Source of the DNA: Orbus hercynius
GTDB taxonomy: Bacteria > Pseudomonadota > Gammaproteobacteria > Enterobacterales > Orbaceae
Assembly: GCF_003634275.1 (NCBI RefSeq)
Contig: NZ_RBWY01000003.1
Span: 186,001-250,000 of the forward strand
Direction: 5' to 3'
Length of the DNA: 64,000 nt
The notes under the pieces were generated by a model that worked only from the letters and a program-made list of their open reading frames with translations, was not told where the DNA came from and did no database searches. Made by a program: the position numbers and the translations under genes. Positions 18,740 to 29,183 of the stretch are shown here, piece after piece (position 1 is the stretch's first letter; the number at the start of each line of letters is the position of its first letter).

Positions 18740-19963
18740 ATGAAACAAAGTGGAATCAAAAAAGTCGTTTTAGCCTACTCGGGTGGTTTGGATACATCAG
18801 CAATTATTCCTTGGCTTAAAGAAAACTATGTTGGTTGCGAAGTGTATGCATTTGTTGCCAATGTTGGACAAGATCCCAATGAGCTGATTGATGTTGAGAA
18901 GAAAGCAAAAGCTTCTGGCGCGGTTGCTTGTCGTATTGTTGATTTGCGTGAAGAATTTGTTAAAGATTATGTTTATCCTGTACTAAAAACAGGGGCGCTT
19001 TATGAAGGCACTTACTATTTAGGTACCTCAATGGCTCGTCCTATTATTGCTAAGGCACAAGTTGAATATGCCCTTGAAGTCGGTGCGGATGCACTTTGCC
19101 ATGGTGCAACGGGTAAAGGTAATGATCAAGTGCGTTTTGAAACCACTTATACGGCACTTGCACCGCAGTTAAAAGTGATTGCACCTTGGCGCGAATGGGA
19201 TCTTCGTTCGCGTGAAGCGTTGATTGATTATCTTAAGCAGCGTAATATTCCAACGACGGCAACCATCGAAAAAATTTATAGCCGTGATGAAAATGCTTGG
19301 CATATTTCAACCGAGGGCGGGGTACTTGAAAGTACTTGGAATCAAGCTAATGTGGATTGCTGGGCTTGGACTGTATCACCAGAAGATGCGCCAAATGAAG
19401 CTGAACTCGTCACAATTGGTATCGAGAAAGGTGAAGTGGTTTCCGTCAATGGCAAGGTTCTCTCTCCTTATAACTGTGTTGCTACGCTCAATCAAATTGG
19501 TGCTAAGCATGGAGTTGGCCGTGTTGATATTATCGAAAATCGCCTTGTTGGGATTAAATCCCGCGGCTGTTATGAAACACCCGGTGGCACAATCATGATG
19601 ACGGCATTACGTGGACTTGAGCAGCTAGTGCTTGATCGTGATAGCTTTAAATGGCGTGAGCAATTAGGTTTGGAAATGGCTTATGTTGTTTACGACGGTC
19701 GTTGGTTTGCACCTTATCGTCGTTCATTACAAGCGTCAGCTGAAGTGTTAGCTGAAGATATGAATGGTGAAGTGGTCGTTAAACTCTATAAAGGTAATGC
19801 CAGCGCGATTCAGAAAAAATCACTAAATAGTTTATATAATGAAGATTTTGCAACATTTGGTGAAGATGACGTGTATGATCATAGTCATGCTGGCGGCTTT
19901 ATTCGTTTATTCTCACTATCTTCTCGTATTCGGGCATTAAATAGTGAAGCAAATAAAAAATAG
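18740..19963 (+). CDS. argG: ArgG, argininosuccinate synthase
   Basis: Joins citrulline and aspartate using ATP. The N-type ATP pyrophosphatase loop is [10 protein letters not shown] (residues 12-21), with conserved SMARPIIAK and [13 protein letters not shown]. At 407 residues it belongs to the shorter argininosuccinate synthase subclass widespread in bacteria, not the 447-residue subclass of E. coli. It ends in a slightly variable lysine-rich tail. It is placed between argB and argH, making argC-B-G-H, whereas E. coli keeps argG elsewhere. A 217-bp gap to argH shows no recognised element. Confidence 0.96.
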   Translation: MKQSGIKKVVLAYSGGLDTSAIIPWLKENYVGCEVYAFVANVGQDPNELIDVEKKAKASGAVACRIVDLREEFVKDYVYPVLKTGALYEGTYYLGTSMARPIIAKAQVEYALEVGADALCHGATGKGNDQVRFETTYTALAPQLKVIAPWREWDLRSREALIDYLKQRNIPTTATIEKIYSRDENAWHISTEGGVLESTWNQANVDCWAWTVSPEDAPNEAELVTIGIEKGEVVSVNGKVLSPYNCVATLNQIGAKHGVGRVDIIENRLVGIKSRGCYETPGGTIMMTALRGLEQLVLDRDSFKWREQLGLEMAYVVYDGRWFAPYRRSLQASAEVLAEDMNGEVVVKLYKGNASAIQKKSLNSLYNEDFATFGEDDVYDHSHAGGFIRLFSLSSRIRALNSEANKK

Positions 19964-20180
19964 CCGATAAATTTGCACTCAGATAATACAGTTCATTTTA
20001 GTGCAACAAAAACTTAATTCGGTATAGCAATTAATAAGGCGATGTAATAGTTGCCTTTGTTTATTTTATCGAGATCATTGAAATGGATCGATTGAACCGA
20101 ATCATTGTAAGCAATGCGTACATAGACAGTCATACGCGATAGATAATAACATTTAGATTAAATAAGAGATTGAGGTAATT

Positions 20181-21566
20181 ATGGCATTATGGGGTGGGCG
20201 TTTTAGCCAAGCAGCAGATCAGCGTTTTAAATATTTTAATGATTCGCTGCGTTTTGACTATCGTTTAGCTGAGCAAGATATTATTGGCTCAATTGGATGG
20301 TCCAAATCATTAGTCACTGTTAATGTCTTATCTATCGATGAACAAAAACGTTTAGAAAGTGCGTTGAATGAATTACTCGTATCTGTACGCGATAATCCTG
20401 AACAAATTTTACAAAGTGATGCCGAAGATATTCATAGTTGGGTCGAACAAAAACTGATTGAAAAAGTCGGGGATTTAGGTAAAAAGTTGCACACTGGACG
20501 CAGCCGTAATGATCAAGTGGCTACGGATCTCAAGTTATGGTGTAAAGATGAAATTGCGGTATTGCTACAAGCTATCGGTCACTTACAGTTGCGACTTGTT
20601 GATACCGCTGAGCATTATCAAGATACAGTTATGCCAGGCTATACGCATTTACAACGTGCGCAGCCCGTTACCTTCGCACATTGGTGTCTGGCCTATTTTG
20701 AAATGTTAGCACGCGATAAAAGCCGTCTACAGTCAACATTAGCGCGTCTTGATGTTTGTCCTTTAGGTTCTGGAGCTTTAGCAGGCACTGCTTATCCAAT
20801 TGACCGTGATGAGTTAGCGCAAAACTTAGGTTTTGTCTGTGCAACTAATAACAGCTTAGATTCCGTATCAGATCGGGATCATGTGATGGAACTGTTATCG
20901 AACGCCGCGATGGGGATGAATCATCTATCACGTTTTGCTGAAGATTTAATTATTTTCAATAGTGGTGAAGCCAATTTTGTAGAATTGTCTGATAAAGTGA
21001 CCTCAGGCTCCTCATTAATGCCACAGAAAAAAAATCCCGATGCTTTAGAGCTTATTCGGGGTAAATCGGGCCGAGTGATGGGGGCATTGACTGGCGCAAT
21101 GATAACTTTTAAAGGTTTGCCTCTTGCTTATAATAAAGATATGCAAGAAGATAAAGAAGGGCTATTTGATGCACTAAGTACATGGCATGAGTGTTTAGAC
21201 ATGGCGCATTTGGTATTAGAAGATATCCAACTCAATAAACAAGTTTGCCTGCAGGCGGCGAAGCAAGGTTATTCAAATGCGACAGAGTTAGCAGACTATT
21301 TAGTGGCGAAAGGCGTGCCATTTAGAGAAGCACACCACATTGTTGGCGAAGTTGTGGTTGCAGCTATTAGCGAGCAAAAAGCTTTAGAGGAGCTATCGAT
21401 TGATCAATTTAAACAATTTAGTCAGGTGATTGAGCAAGATGTTTATACTATTTTATCGATAGAATCGTGTTTAAATAAACGCAGTGCTAAAGGCGGTGTC
21501 TCACCAGAGCAAGTTTCAATGGCGATAAAGCAAGCTAAAGATAGTTTAAATAATTTGACTAAATAA
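20181..21566 (+). CDS. argH: ArgH, argininosuccinate lyase
   Basis: Splits argininosuccinate to arginine and fumarate, the last step of the pathway. It has 461 residues (E. coli 457). N-terminal [23 protein letters not shown] and the fumarase/aspartase signature [11 protein letters not shown] (near residue 276) are intact. There is no C-terminal ArgA fusion, unlike some marine gammaproteobacteria. A GAGG-type ribosome-binding site lies 5' of the ATG. oxyR follows, as in E. coli argCBH-oxyR. Confidence 0.97.
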   Translation: MALWGGRFSQAADQRFKYFNDSLRFDYRLAEQDIIGSIGWSKSLVTVNVLSIDEQKRLESALNELLVSVRDNPEQILQSDAEDIHSWVEQKLIEKVGDLGKKLHTGRSRNDQVATDLKLWCKDEIAVLLQAIGHLQLRLVDTAEHYQDTVMPGYTHLQRAQPVTFAHWCLAYFEMLARDKSRLQSTLARLDVCPLGSGALAGTAYPIDRDELAQNLGFVCATNNSLDSVSDRDHVMELLSNAAMGMNHLSRFAEDLIIFNSGEANFVELSDKVTSGSSLMPQKKNPDALELIRGKSGRVMGALTGAMITFKGLPLAYNKDMQEDKEGLFDALSTWHECLDMAHLVLEDIQLNKQVCLQAAKQGYSNATELADYLVAKGVPFREAHHIVGEVVVAAISEQKALEELSIDQFKQFSQVIEQDVYTILSIESCLNKRSAKGGVSPEQVSMAIKQAKDSLNNLTK

Positions 21567-21660
21567 GACTGTTGTAATTAAAAACTTCTTTATAATATAG
21601 GTAATTAGCAGTTAATTTATACCGTTCAATCATGTATAATATTAGATAAATATAATGATG

Positions 21661-21692
21661 TAGTTATAAAAATACGTTATAATTTATAACTA
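21661..21692. repeat. Palindromic element in the oxyR promoter region
   Basis: TAGTTATAA (21661-21669) and its exact reverse complement TTATAACTA (21684-21692) flank 14 nt that contain TATAAT (21678-21683). The element sits 46-77 bp upstream of the oxyR ATG, where an autoregulatory operator over the -10 would be expected. It does not closely match the E. coli OxyR consensus. Confidence 0.4.
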
Positions 21693-21737
21693 ATTGTATG
21701 TTCACTTTATAACAAACAGGTTCATTGAGGGCAGATT

Positions 21738-22661
21738 ATGAATATTCGCGATCTAGAATATTTTGTTGCATTAGCTGATTACCGTCATTTTCGTAAAGCA
21801 GCAGAGTCGTGTAATGTTAGTCAACCAACGTTGAGTGGGCAAATTCGCAAGTTAGAAGATGAACTTGGCGTGATGTTACTTGAACGAACAAGTCGCAAAG
21901 TTTTATTTACGCAAACGGGATTAATGTTAGTTGAACAGGCGCAAGAAATTTTACGCAATGTTCAAATTTTCAAAGAAATGGCGTGTAAGCAAGGTGAGGA
22001 TATGTCTGGCCCGATACATATTGGGTTAATTCCAACACTTGCTCCTTATTTATTACCTCATATCGTCACGTTATTACATGATACCTACCCATCATTAGAA
22101 TTATATTTACACGAAGCACAAACGCATGTGCTCGTCTCTCAGCTAGAACAAGGCCGACTGGATTGTGTGATTTTAGCAAAAGTTAAAGAAGCTAGCCCAT
22201 TTATAGAATTGCCGCTATTTGATGAAGAGATGGTGATTGCTATGCCAGAAAGTAATCCACTATGCAAAAATAACGTTATTGACTTATCTACCTTAGGTGG
22301 CGAAAAATTCTTAATGCTTGAAGACGGTCACTGCTTACGCGATCACGCTATGGGATACTGCTTTAGTGCCGGTATCGATGAGGATAAACGTTTTAAAGCA
22401 ACCAGTCTTGAAACATTGCGTAGCATGATTTCTGCTGGGCGCGGTATTACTTTATTTCCAGAATTGGCCGCACCAAACGAAAGAATTCGGGATAATATTT
22501 GTTATATTCCGTGTATTAATCCGACGCCCGTACGTACGATTGAATTAATTTATCGACCAGGTTCGCCATTGCGCGCGCGTTATGAGCAATTAGCCAAAAA
22601 AATTAGTGCACATATGCCAAAAGTATTTGTGAAGAAGAAGAAGTTATTGCAGGTAGGTTAA
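21738..22661 (+). CDS. oxyR: OxyR, hydrogen-peroxide-sensing LysR-type regulator
   Basis: A 307-residue LysR regulator that is activated when peroxide forms a disulfide. The N-terminal helix-turn-helix NVSQPTLSGQIRKLEDELG is nearly identical to E. coli. The redox pair Cys199 (DGHCLRD) and Cys208 (GYCFSAG) is conserved at the same spacing. The gene follows argH by 171 bp and precedes fabR by 12 bp. E. coli has sthA between oxyR and fabR; it is absent here. Confidence 0.97.
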   Translation: MNIRDLEYFVALADYRHFRKAAESCNVSQPTLSGQIRKLEDELGVMLLERTSRKVLFTQTGLMLVEQAQEILRNVQIFKEMACKQGEDMSGPIHIGLIPTLAPYLLPHIVTLLHDTYPSLELYLHEAQTHVLVSQLEQGRLDCVILAKVKEASPFIELPLFDEEMVIAMPESNPLCKNNVIDLSTLGGEKFLMLEDGHCLRDHAMGYCFSAGIDEDKRFKATSLETLRSMISAGRGITLFPELAAPNERIRDNICYIPCINPTPVRTIELIYRPGSPLRARYEQLAKKISAHMPKVFVKKKKLLQVG

Positions 22662-22673
22662 AAATCCATTGTA

Positions 22674-23330
22674 ATGAAAAATACTAAATACTGTCAGTCA
22701 TCTGGTGTTAGGGCTATTCAAAAAGAGCGTACGAGGCGTTCTTTAATTGACGCGGCATTTAATCAGTTAAATGCCGAGCAAGGGTTTGCGAGTTTAAGCT
22801 TACGAGAAGTCGCGCGAGAAGCTGGTATTGCACCGACCTCGTTTTATCGTCATTTTCGTGATATGGGTGAACTGGGTTTAGCAATGGTTGATGAAAGTGG
22901 TCTCACTTTGCGTCAGTTAATGCGTCAAGCGCGTAAGCGAATCGAGAAAGGCGGGAGTGTAATACAAACTTCCGTGACTACTTTTATTGAATTTATTGAA
23001 AATAATCCTAAAATTTTTTTACTGCTATTGCGCGAAAAAGCAGGGACCTCCGCGGAGTTTCGTTCGGCAATCGCACGCGAAATTCAGCATTTTATTGTTG
23101 AGCTTGCAGATTATCTTGATAATGCTAACGATATGCCACAGCGCTATAATGAAGCGCAAGCAGAGGCAATGGTGACGTTAGTATTTAATTCGGGTGCAGA
23201 GGCGATTGATTTCGAACCCGAACAGAAGCAAAGATTGATTGATAAACTTATTTTTCAGTTACGTATGTTATCGAGAGGAGCGTATTATCTTTATCATCGA
23301 GAACTGCTCAAAAAACAAAACATACAATAA
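22674..23330 (+). CDS. fabR: FabR, TetR-family repressor of unsaturated fatty acid synthesis
   Basis: TetR-family regulator that in E. coli represses fabA/fabB according to the unsaturated acyl pool. It has 218 residues. The helix-turn-helix segment with [20 protein letters not shown] (about residues 41-60) and the following FRDMGELGL are near-identical to E. coli FabR. The N-terminus is about 10 residues longer than E. coli; the ATG at 22674 is used because it directly follows oxyR, although the ribosome-binding site is poor. It is probably cotranscribed with oxyR. Confidence 0.93.
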   Translation: MKNTKYCQSSGVRAIQKERTRRSLIDAAFNQLNAEQGFASLSLREVAREAGIAPTSFYRHFRDMGELGLAMVDESGLTLRQLMRQARKRIEKGGSVIQTSVTTFIEFIENNPKIFLLLLREKAGTSAEFRSAIAREIQHFIVELADYLDNANDMPQRYNEAQAEAMVTLVFNSGAEAIDFEPEQKQRLIDKLIFQLRMLSRGAYYLYHRELLKKQNIQ

Positions 23331-23380
23331 TCCGATTTGAATTTAAAATAATTATTCACATAACGATTGATATCGCTGCT

Positions 23381-23425
23381 GCACTTTAATACTTAGAATC
23401 AAAACATTCACATGGCATTAAAGTG
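23381..23425. repeat. Inverted repeat between the convergent genes fabR and ppa
   Basis: CACTTTAAT (23382-23390) and ATTAAAGTG (23417-23425) form a 9-bp stem around a 26-nt loop. It may contribute to termination for either convergent gene, but there is no T-run. Confidence 0.3.
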
Positions 23426-23441
23426 AGCATTGATCTAGGTA

Positions 23442-23969
23442 TTACTTTTTAGCGCGGTCAAATGACTCTAGGATCTCTTGGCGTGCTGCTTGTGCATTAT
23501 CCCAGCCATCGACTTTAACCCATTTACCTGCTTCAAGATCTTTGTAGTGTTCAAAGAAATGTTTGATTTGTGCTTTTAAGAGTTCAGGTAAATCATTAAC
23601 GTCTTTAATATGATCATACTCTTTCGAGAGTTTAGTGTGTGGTACGGCAACTAATTTTGCATCTTGTCCTGACTCATCTGTCATTTTTAATACACCAACG
23701 GGACGACAACGAATAACCGAACCTGGTTGGAGTGGGTATGGTGTTGGGACTAATACATCAACCGGATCACCATCTAATGATAAGGTATGGTTAATATAGC
23801 CATAGTTACATGGATAAAACATGGCGGTTGACATGAAGCGATCGACGAATAGCGCACCAGATTCTTTATCAACTTCATACTTAATTGGATCGGCATTAGC
23901 TGGAATTTCGATTACAACATAAATATCATCAGGTAATGATTTACCTGCAGGTACATTTAATAGTCCCAT
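23442..23969 (-). CDS. ppa: Ppa, inorganic pyrophosphatase (family I)
   Basis: Soluble Mg-dependent pyrophosphatase that pulls biosynthetic reactions forward by hydrolysing PPi. From the chosen start it has 175 residues (E. coli 176). The metal-binding signature DGDPVDVLV and the conserved [10 protein letters not shown] are present, with identity to E. coli almost throughout. The start MGLLNVPAG has a GAGGGAAG ribosome-binding site; an upstream in-frame ATG at 23993 was rejected. It is followed on the minus strand by the inverted repeat before fabR. Confidence 0.97.
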   Translation of the reverse strand: MGLLNVPAGKSLPDDIYVVIEIPANADPIKYEVDKESGALFVDRFMSTAMFYPCNYGYINHTLSLDGDPVDVLVPTPYPLQPGSVIRCRPVGVLKMTDESGQDAKLVAVPHTKLSKEYDHIKDVNDLPELLKAQIKHFFEHYKDLEAGKWVKVDGWDNAQAARQEILESFDRAKK

Positions 23970-24029
23970 ATATTCTTCCCTCAAATTTAACACGTGTGTG
24001 CGTTTAAAAAAGTTTTTCTATTATAAAGA

Positions 24030-24554
24030 TTATTCAATTTCACTCAATTCTTTTAAGTACTGAAAAATCTGTCTTGCTGATTTGGGTGCTTTATTTTCTT
24101 CAAGCTCTTTTTTGGCAAGTCTAGCTAAGTTACGCAGTTGCTGGCGATCAGCAATTGGATAAAGGGCTAAAATCGGTTCAGCATCACCAGTCTTAATGAG
24201 TTCATCACGTAATTTTTCAACGCGATGAAATAAGGCGATTTGCTGATTATGACGATTTTTTAGTTTATCGAGTGCTTGCGTTATCGGCTCAATATCACGG
24301 CTACGTAACAGCTTGCCGATGTATTGAATTTGGCGACGATATCCCTCTTTTTTGATCTTTTGTGCTAGTTCAATTGCGCGCGCTAAACTCTCATCTAATG
24401 GAATCTTTTCTAGCTCATTTTTACTGAGTTCAACTAATTCAACACCCAGTTTTTTCAAGGCTTCGGCGTCACGTTTAATTTCACTTTTACTGACGTAGAT
24501 GATTTCATCATCGTCATCAATTATGTGGTTATTTTCATTTTCAAATGGTGTCAT
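24030..24554 (-). CDS. darP: DarP (YjgA), 50S ribosome maturation factor
   Basis: A 174-residue protein of the DarP/YjgA family, which binds late 50S assembly intermediates and helps fold the peptidyl-transferase centre. Typical features are the acidic N-terminus ([17 protein letters not shown]), a highly charged helical body with many Lys/Arg, and [12 protein letters not shown]. It is divergent from pmbA across a 200-bp gap, the same arrangement as yjgA-pmbA in E. coli. No other element was recognised in that gap. Confidence 0.92.
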   Translation of the reverse strand: MTPFENENNHIIDDDDEIIYVSKSEIKRDAEALKKLGVELVELSKNELEKIPLDESLARAIELAQKIKKEGYRRQIQYIGKLLRSRDIEPITQALDKLKNRHNQQIALFHRVEKLRDELIKTGDAEPILALYPIADRQQLRNLARLAKKELEENKAPKSARQIFQYLKELSEIE

Positions 24555-24754
24555 AAGCTGTCTTTAAATAAATATTATTAAAAAATATACAACTGATAAA
24601 TCTAATTTGGGGTATTATAGCGTATCGTTTAGGTAAAAACAGAAATTAAATAGTATTTATAAGATATTTAGCATAATTTTCATGTCATTATAGACTCAGT
24701 CTTACTATTTCTATCACTTCAAATTAGTGCGAGTCGCGTATTAGGGTATTTTCA

Positions 24755-26122
24755 ATGCACACAATACAAATAAAAGAAGAATCATATCAAGAACAAAAGT
24801 ATCTTGAATCTGTTATCGCTGATGCAATTAGTATGGCGAAAAAGAAGGTTGATGCGGTTGAAGTCGCGATTAATAAATCCACCGGCATTAATGTCAGTAC
24901 GCGTTTAGGTGAAACAGAAAATATTGAATTTAATAGTGATGGTGTACTGGGCATTACGGTATATCAAAATCATAAAAAAGGCAATGCATCGACTAATGAT
25001 CTTTCGCCTAAAGCCATAGAACAAACGATTAATATGGCGATTGAGATAATGAAATATACTTCTGCAGATCCTTATTCAGGTCTAGGGGATCGATCGCAAA
25101 TGGCGTTTGAATGCCCTGATTTAGATCTTTTCCATCCTAGTGATTTCAATGTTGATCAAGCGATTAGGCAGGCGGCACAAGCAGAAGACGCCGCGTTAGC
25201 GTGCGCTGAAATTAGCAAAAGTGATGGCGGTCATTTTAATAGCCATTACGGTATTCGGGTGTATGGTAATAGTGAAGGTATGCTGCAAGGGTACCGAGCG
25301 AGTAACCATTCTTTATCGTGCTGTGTGATTGGCGAGCGTCATGGTCAGATGGAACGTAACTATGCTTATACGGCGTCTCGTGATATTAATGCATTAGATT
25401 CAGCTCAATCGATAGGCTTAAAAGCGGCTAAAAAAACGGTAGCGCATTTGGGTGCTCAGCAAGTTGCGACGATGAAGGTACCGGTGCTATTTAGCCCAGA
25501 AGTTGCAACTGGACTAATTGGTCATTTAGCTTCGGCGATTAGTGGCGGCGCAATTTATAAAAAATCCTCATTCTTATTAGACAAAGTGGGTGAGCTTATT
25601 TTGCCTGACTGGCTGACAATCAAAGAGTTACCCCATATATTGAAAGGTGTTGGTTCTGCGCCATTTGATAGTGATGGTATTTTAACGATGAATAAAGATA
25701 TTATTACGGCAGGCGTGTTGCAAACCTATCTTCTTAGCAGCTATTCTGCTAAAAAACTGTCGACGGCTGATAAACCATTAAAAAGCACCGGTAATGCGGG
25801 TGGTATTCACAACTGGCGTTTACAATCTTCTAATGGCGCTGCTGATTTTGCATCATTAGTGAAAATGATGGATAAAGGCATTATTGTCACATCATTGATG
25901 GGACAAGGGGTGAATTTAGTCACAGGCGATTATTCTCGAGGTGCCAATGGTTTTTGGGTCGAAAATGGCGAAATTCAGTATCCGATTAATGAATTTACGA
26001 TAGCGGGCAACCTCAGTGATATTTATCGTAATATTGTGACAATTGGTAGTGATATTGAGCTAAAAACCAATATTCAATGTGGCTCAATATTAGTCGAACA
26101 AATGAGCATTGCAGGAAAATAA
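24755..26122 (+). CDS. pmbA: PmbA/TldE, metalloprotease partner subunit
   Basis: TldE subunit of the TldD/TldE protease, which in E. coli matures microcin B17 and degrades the CcdA antitoxin. It has 455 residues (E. coli 450). The conserved DPYSGL region, GERHGQMERNY and the C-terminal GANGFWVENGEIQYPINEFTIAGNL-type block (interrupted here for brevity) are clear. As in other TldE proteins the catalytic metal motif is expected in TldD, which is not in this window. SulP starts 10 bp downstream, which suggests cotranscription. Confidence 0.94.
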   Translation: MHTIQIKEESYQEQKYLESVIADAISMAKKKVDAVEVAINKSTGINVSTRLGETENIEFNSDGVLGITVYQNHKKGNASTNDLSPKAIEQTINMAIEIMKYTSADPYSGLGDRSQMAFECPDLDLFHPSDFNVDQAIRQAAQAEDAALACAEISKSDGGHFNSHYGIRVYGNSEGMLQGYRASNHSLSCCVIGERHGQMERNYAYTASRDINALDSAQSIGLKAAKKTVAHLGAQQVATMKVPVLFSPEVATGLIGHLASAISGGAIYKKSSFLLDKVGELILPDWLTIKELPHILKGVGSAPFDSDGILTMNKDIITAGVLQTYLLSSYSAKKLSTADKPLKSTGNAGGIHNWRLQSSNGAADFASLVKMMDKGIIVTSLMGQGVNLVTGDYSRGANGFWVENGEIQYPINEFTIAGNLSDIYRNIVTIGSDIELKTNIQCGSILVEQMSIAGK

Positions 26123-26132
26123 GTGATTTAGT

Positions 26133-27878
26133 ATGGAACAGATTCAAAACCGATTATTTTTTCAAAAATTATTTAAATGGATACCTGGGCTTGAAAATTT
26201 TTTCAATTATCGTAAAGAGTACTTAAGTTACGATATTCGAGCGGGTTTGTCTGTTGCGGCTGTTGCTTTACCTGTTTCAATAGCTTACGCTGAATTAACC
26301 GGTGTTGGTGCAATTGCAGGTCTTTATTCTACGATCTTACCATTGATTGCTTATGCGTTATTTGGTTCTTCCAAGCAGCTCATTGTCGGACCTGATACGG
26401 CAACGTGTGCGGTAGTTGCCGCTGTTGTCATGCCTTTAGCGCTTGATAATCCAGTGTTAAGATGGCAATTAGTGATTATCATGACGATTATGATCGGTAT
26501 ATGGTGTTTGATTGCAGGTAAACTTCGCCTTGGGGCATTAGCTGACCTACTTAGTCGACCTATTTTAATCGGTTTATTAAACGGCATATCAATTACCATT
26601 ATTGTTGATCAATTTGCTAAAGTTTGTGGTTTTAATTACGACTATGCCAATTTATTTCAACGCGTAATTTATATACCGTTTAAAATACCAGATATGCACA
26701 TTGTCACTGTGATTATTTCCATTGTGACACTACTTTTATTAATTACGATCAAAAAATTTCGTCCGCGCTGGCCTGCACCATTAATTGTCGTGGTTTTAAT
26801 GACAATTGCTTCGTGGCTAATTGGTTTTGATCAATATCACGTCAAAATTATTGGTCAATTTAGCAATGAAATGATCCCATTTTCGTCATGGGTGGATTTT
26901 GATCCCGGACTGATGAGTGAATTAGTGGTACCTTCAGTTAACATTGCAGTTATCTGTTTTGTCAGCATGATGATAACCGTACGTAGCTTTGCTGCTAAAA
27001 ATAATTATGATACTGATGCTGATACTGAGTTTAAAGCGCTCGGTATTGCAAACATTGTTGCAGGCTTATCAAATGGATTTGTTGTAAGTGGCACATCATC
27101 ACGAACGGCGGTAAATGATGTTAATAGCGGAAAAACCCAGCTCGTGTCAATTATTGCCGCGGGCACAATCGCATTAGTGGTATTCTTTTTATTATCACCA
27201 TTACAGTATATTCCAACCGCTGTACTTGGGATCATTTTAATTTATTCTTCTTGGTCTTTAATTGATATCCACTCTATCGCTCGATTTTTTAAACTGAATC
27301 GCGATGCTTTTTATCTGAGTCTTGTGACTTTTATTGCCGTTTTACTGATTGGGATCATTCCCGGCATGGCTTTATCGGTTTTACTGGGGTTATTTTTATT
27401 TTTAAGAACCGTGTTTAGACCATCTGATCAATTATTGGGTGTTGATGGTGATGGACGAATTCATTCATTAAGTAATAACGTCACACCCATTGATAATGTT
27501 ATTATGTACCGTTTTAATTCGCCACTGACTTATTTTAATATTGCTTACTTTAAAAAACGTTTAGTGTCACTCGTGGATGAATCCCATCATCAAGTCAACT
27601 ATGTGATTGTCGATGCGATTCCTTGTTTTACTTACCAAGATGTCAGTGTATTACTCGGTATTGAAGAGTTGGTTAAAGCATTGAAAGTACGCAATACCAT
27701 TTTAATTCTTGCCGGACGGCGTAAAACCTTAAAACGTTGGTTTAAAGATATGAATATTCATATGGATAAAGCGTATATTGAATTTGCCTATGATCTTTAT
27801 TTTGCCGTTAAGTCAGTACAAAGTAAGGAACATATGGCTGATTTGGAGGATGCAGATGAGTCGAACAATGAAAATTGA
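26133..27878 (+). CDS. SulP/SLC26-family anion transporter with STAS domain
   Basis: A 581-residue inner-membrane transporter. About 10-12 hydrophobic helices occupy residues 25-430, including the helix-1 family motif AGLSVAAVALPVSIAYAEL. A C-terminal cytoplasmic STAS domain spans roughly 450-565. The family carries sulfate, bicarbonate or dicarboxylates; the substrate here is not determined. In some bacteria SulP proteins supply bicarbonate, in E. coli YchM/DauA carries C4-dicarboxylates. Its 3' end overlaps yfaY by 23 nt, and pmbA ends 10 bp upstream. Confidence 0.92.
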   Translation: MEQIQNRLFFQKLFKWIPGLENFFNYRKEYLSYDIRAGLSVAAVALPVSIAYAELTGVGAIAGLYSTILPLIAYALFGSSKQLIVGPDTATCAVVAAVVMPLALDNPVLRWQLVIIMTIMIGIWCLIAGKLRLGALADLLSRPILIGLLNGISITIIVDQFAKVCGFNYDYANLFQRVIYIPFKIPDMHIVTVIISIVTLLLLITIKKFRPRWPAPLIVVVLMTIASWLIGFDQYHVKIIGQFSNEMIPFSSWVDFDPGLMSELVVPSVNIAVICFVSMMITVRSFAAKNNYDTDADTEFKALGIANIVAGLSNGFVVSGTSSRTAVNDVNSGKTQLVSIIAAGTIALVVFFLLSPLQYIPTAVLGIILIYSSWSLIDIHSIARFFKLNRDAFYLSLVTFIAVLLIGIIPGMALSVLLGLFLFLRTVFRPSDQLLGVDGDGRIHSLSNNVTPIDNVIMYRFNSPLTYFNIAYFKKRLVSLVDESHHQVNYVIVDAIPCFTYQDVSVLLGIEELVKALKVRNTILILAGRRKTLKRWFKDMNIHMDKAYIEFAYDLYFAVKSVQSKEHMADLEDADESNNEN

Positions 27879-29055
27879 GATGGTGAGTACCGGTGATGAA
27901 GTTCTGTATGGGCAGATAACAGACACTAATGCGGCCTGGTTATCTGACTTTTTATTTCAGCAAGGTTTTTTAGTTTCATCACGGTTTACGGTTGGCGATG
28001 ATCTGACGCAATTAATTCATACACTACAAACACGTAGTAAAGAGAACGATATTCTAATTGTCAATGGTGGACTTGGACCAACTAGTGATGACTTGACTGC
28101 TTTAGCGGCGGCTAAGGCAAATAATGATGAGCTTATCTTGCATCAAGAATGGGTTGCCAAGATGGAGCAATATTTTGCATGTCGTGGTAATAATATGTCA
28201 CCGAAAAATTTAAAGCAGGCTATGTTACCTGCCAGTGCCACATTAGTGGATAACTCGGTTGGCACTGCGTGTGGATTTAGAATGGTGATGAATGGCTGCC
28301 ACCTATTTTTTACGCCAGGCGTGCCATTTGAATTTCAAGAGATGGTTAAGACGCAGATTCTACCAGAGATTCGTCAATTATTTCCAGATGTTGATAAACC
28401 ACTTTGTTACCGATTGACTACAATGGGTCGCAGTGAAAGTGATTTAGCTAGTGAGATCGAGCAAAGGTTATCCATCCCAGCAAATATTAATGTAGGTTAT
28501 CGCTCAGCGATGCCAATTATTGAATTAAAATTGACCGCGAGGCAGTCATTACAAGCGCAAATGAATTCACTATGGGCAGAATTAGCTTCGCTAGTGAGCG
28601 ATAATTTGCTTTATGAAGGTACGATAGGTCTGGCGCGACTCGTTTCAACATTATTAAAGCAGCAGTCGCTGCAGCTGCTTGTCCTGACTGATAAATTAGC
28701 GGCAGCGGTTGTTTCTCAGTTATATGATGCCGATGCACCACTTATCAAAGCGGAAATATTCGGCGATAACGATCCGCTTAATGCTCAAATCTTAACCTGG
28801 CAAATGCATTATCCACATGCGATCATACTTAGTCTAACGGGCTTTAGTGCTGAAGAACCCATATTTACGTTACAACTCATCACACCTAAACAAGCATACC
28901 ATTACACCTTGAAGTATACCGGTCGAATTCATAATAATCAGATTCAGCAGGAGATATTTTCCGCCGTTGGACTTGATGCTCTCAGACGTTATTTAACGCA
29001 GCAGCCATTAGTGGGGCCAAATATTTGGCTAGACGTTATCGAAGCGGGTAAATAG
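27856..29055 (+). CDS. yfaY: YfaY, CinA-like nicotinamide-nucleotide amidase family protein
   Basis: A 399-residue CinA-family protein close to E. coli YfaY (400). The N-terminal MoCF-like domain carries STGDEVLYGQITDTNAAW and VNGGLGPTSDDLTALAA. The C-terminal region is diverged from the active PncC-type deamidase domain, as in YfaY, so NMN deamidase activity is doubtful. The ATG at 27856 has GGAGG six bases upstream; an in-frame reading from 27778 lies within the SulP gene and was rejected. It overlaps SulP by 23 nt. Confidence 0.9.
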   Translation: MSRTMKIEMVSTGDEVLYGQITDTNAAWLSDFLFQQGFLVSSRFTVGDDLTQLIHTLQTRSKENDILIVNGGLGPTSDDLTALAAAKANNDELILHQEWVAKMEQYFACRGNNMSPKNLKQAMLPASATLVDNSVGTACGFRMVMNGCHLFFTPGVPFEFQEMVKTQILPEIRQLFPDVDKPLCYRLTTMGRSESDLASEIEQRLSIPANINVGYRSAMPIIELKLTARQSLQAQMNSLWAELASLVSDNLLYEGTIGLARLVSTLLKQQSLQLLVLTDKLAAAVVSQLYDADAPLIKAEIFGDNDPLNAQILTWQMHYPHAIILSLTGFSAEEPIFTLQLITPKQAYHYTLKYTGRIHNNQIQQEIFSAVGLDALRRYLTQQPLVGPNIWLDVIEAGK

Positions 29056-29125
29056 CTTAACGATTCGTACAATCTTCTAGTCTAATGCTAATTATTGTAT
29101 TTTTTTATCTTATAGTTTGTTTTAG

Positions 29126-29170
29126 GTGACTTTTGTTTGTTGATTTAATATACTGTTGTTATATACAGTA
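29126..29170 (+). promoter_or_regulatory. SOS-controlled promoter with consensus LexA box for the radical SAM operon
   Basis: TACTGTTGTTATATACAGTA (29151-29170) is TACTGT-N8-ACAGTA, a full match to the gammaproteobacterial LexA consensus including the flanks. It overlaps a promoter: -35-like GTGACT (29126-29131), 17 nt, -10 TATACT (29149-29154). Bound LexA would therefore cover the -10 and start point. The box ends 13 bp before the ATG at 29184. Confidence 0.9.
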
Positions 29171-29183
29171 TATTGGAGTTGAG

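Noticed and set aside
29133-29183. Upstream start for the radical SAM gene
   Set aside because: It would place the -10 and the LexA box inside the coding region; the ATG at 29184 has a GGAG ribosome-binding site.
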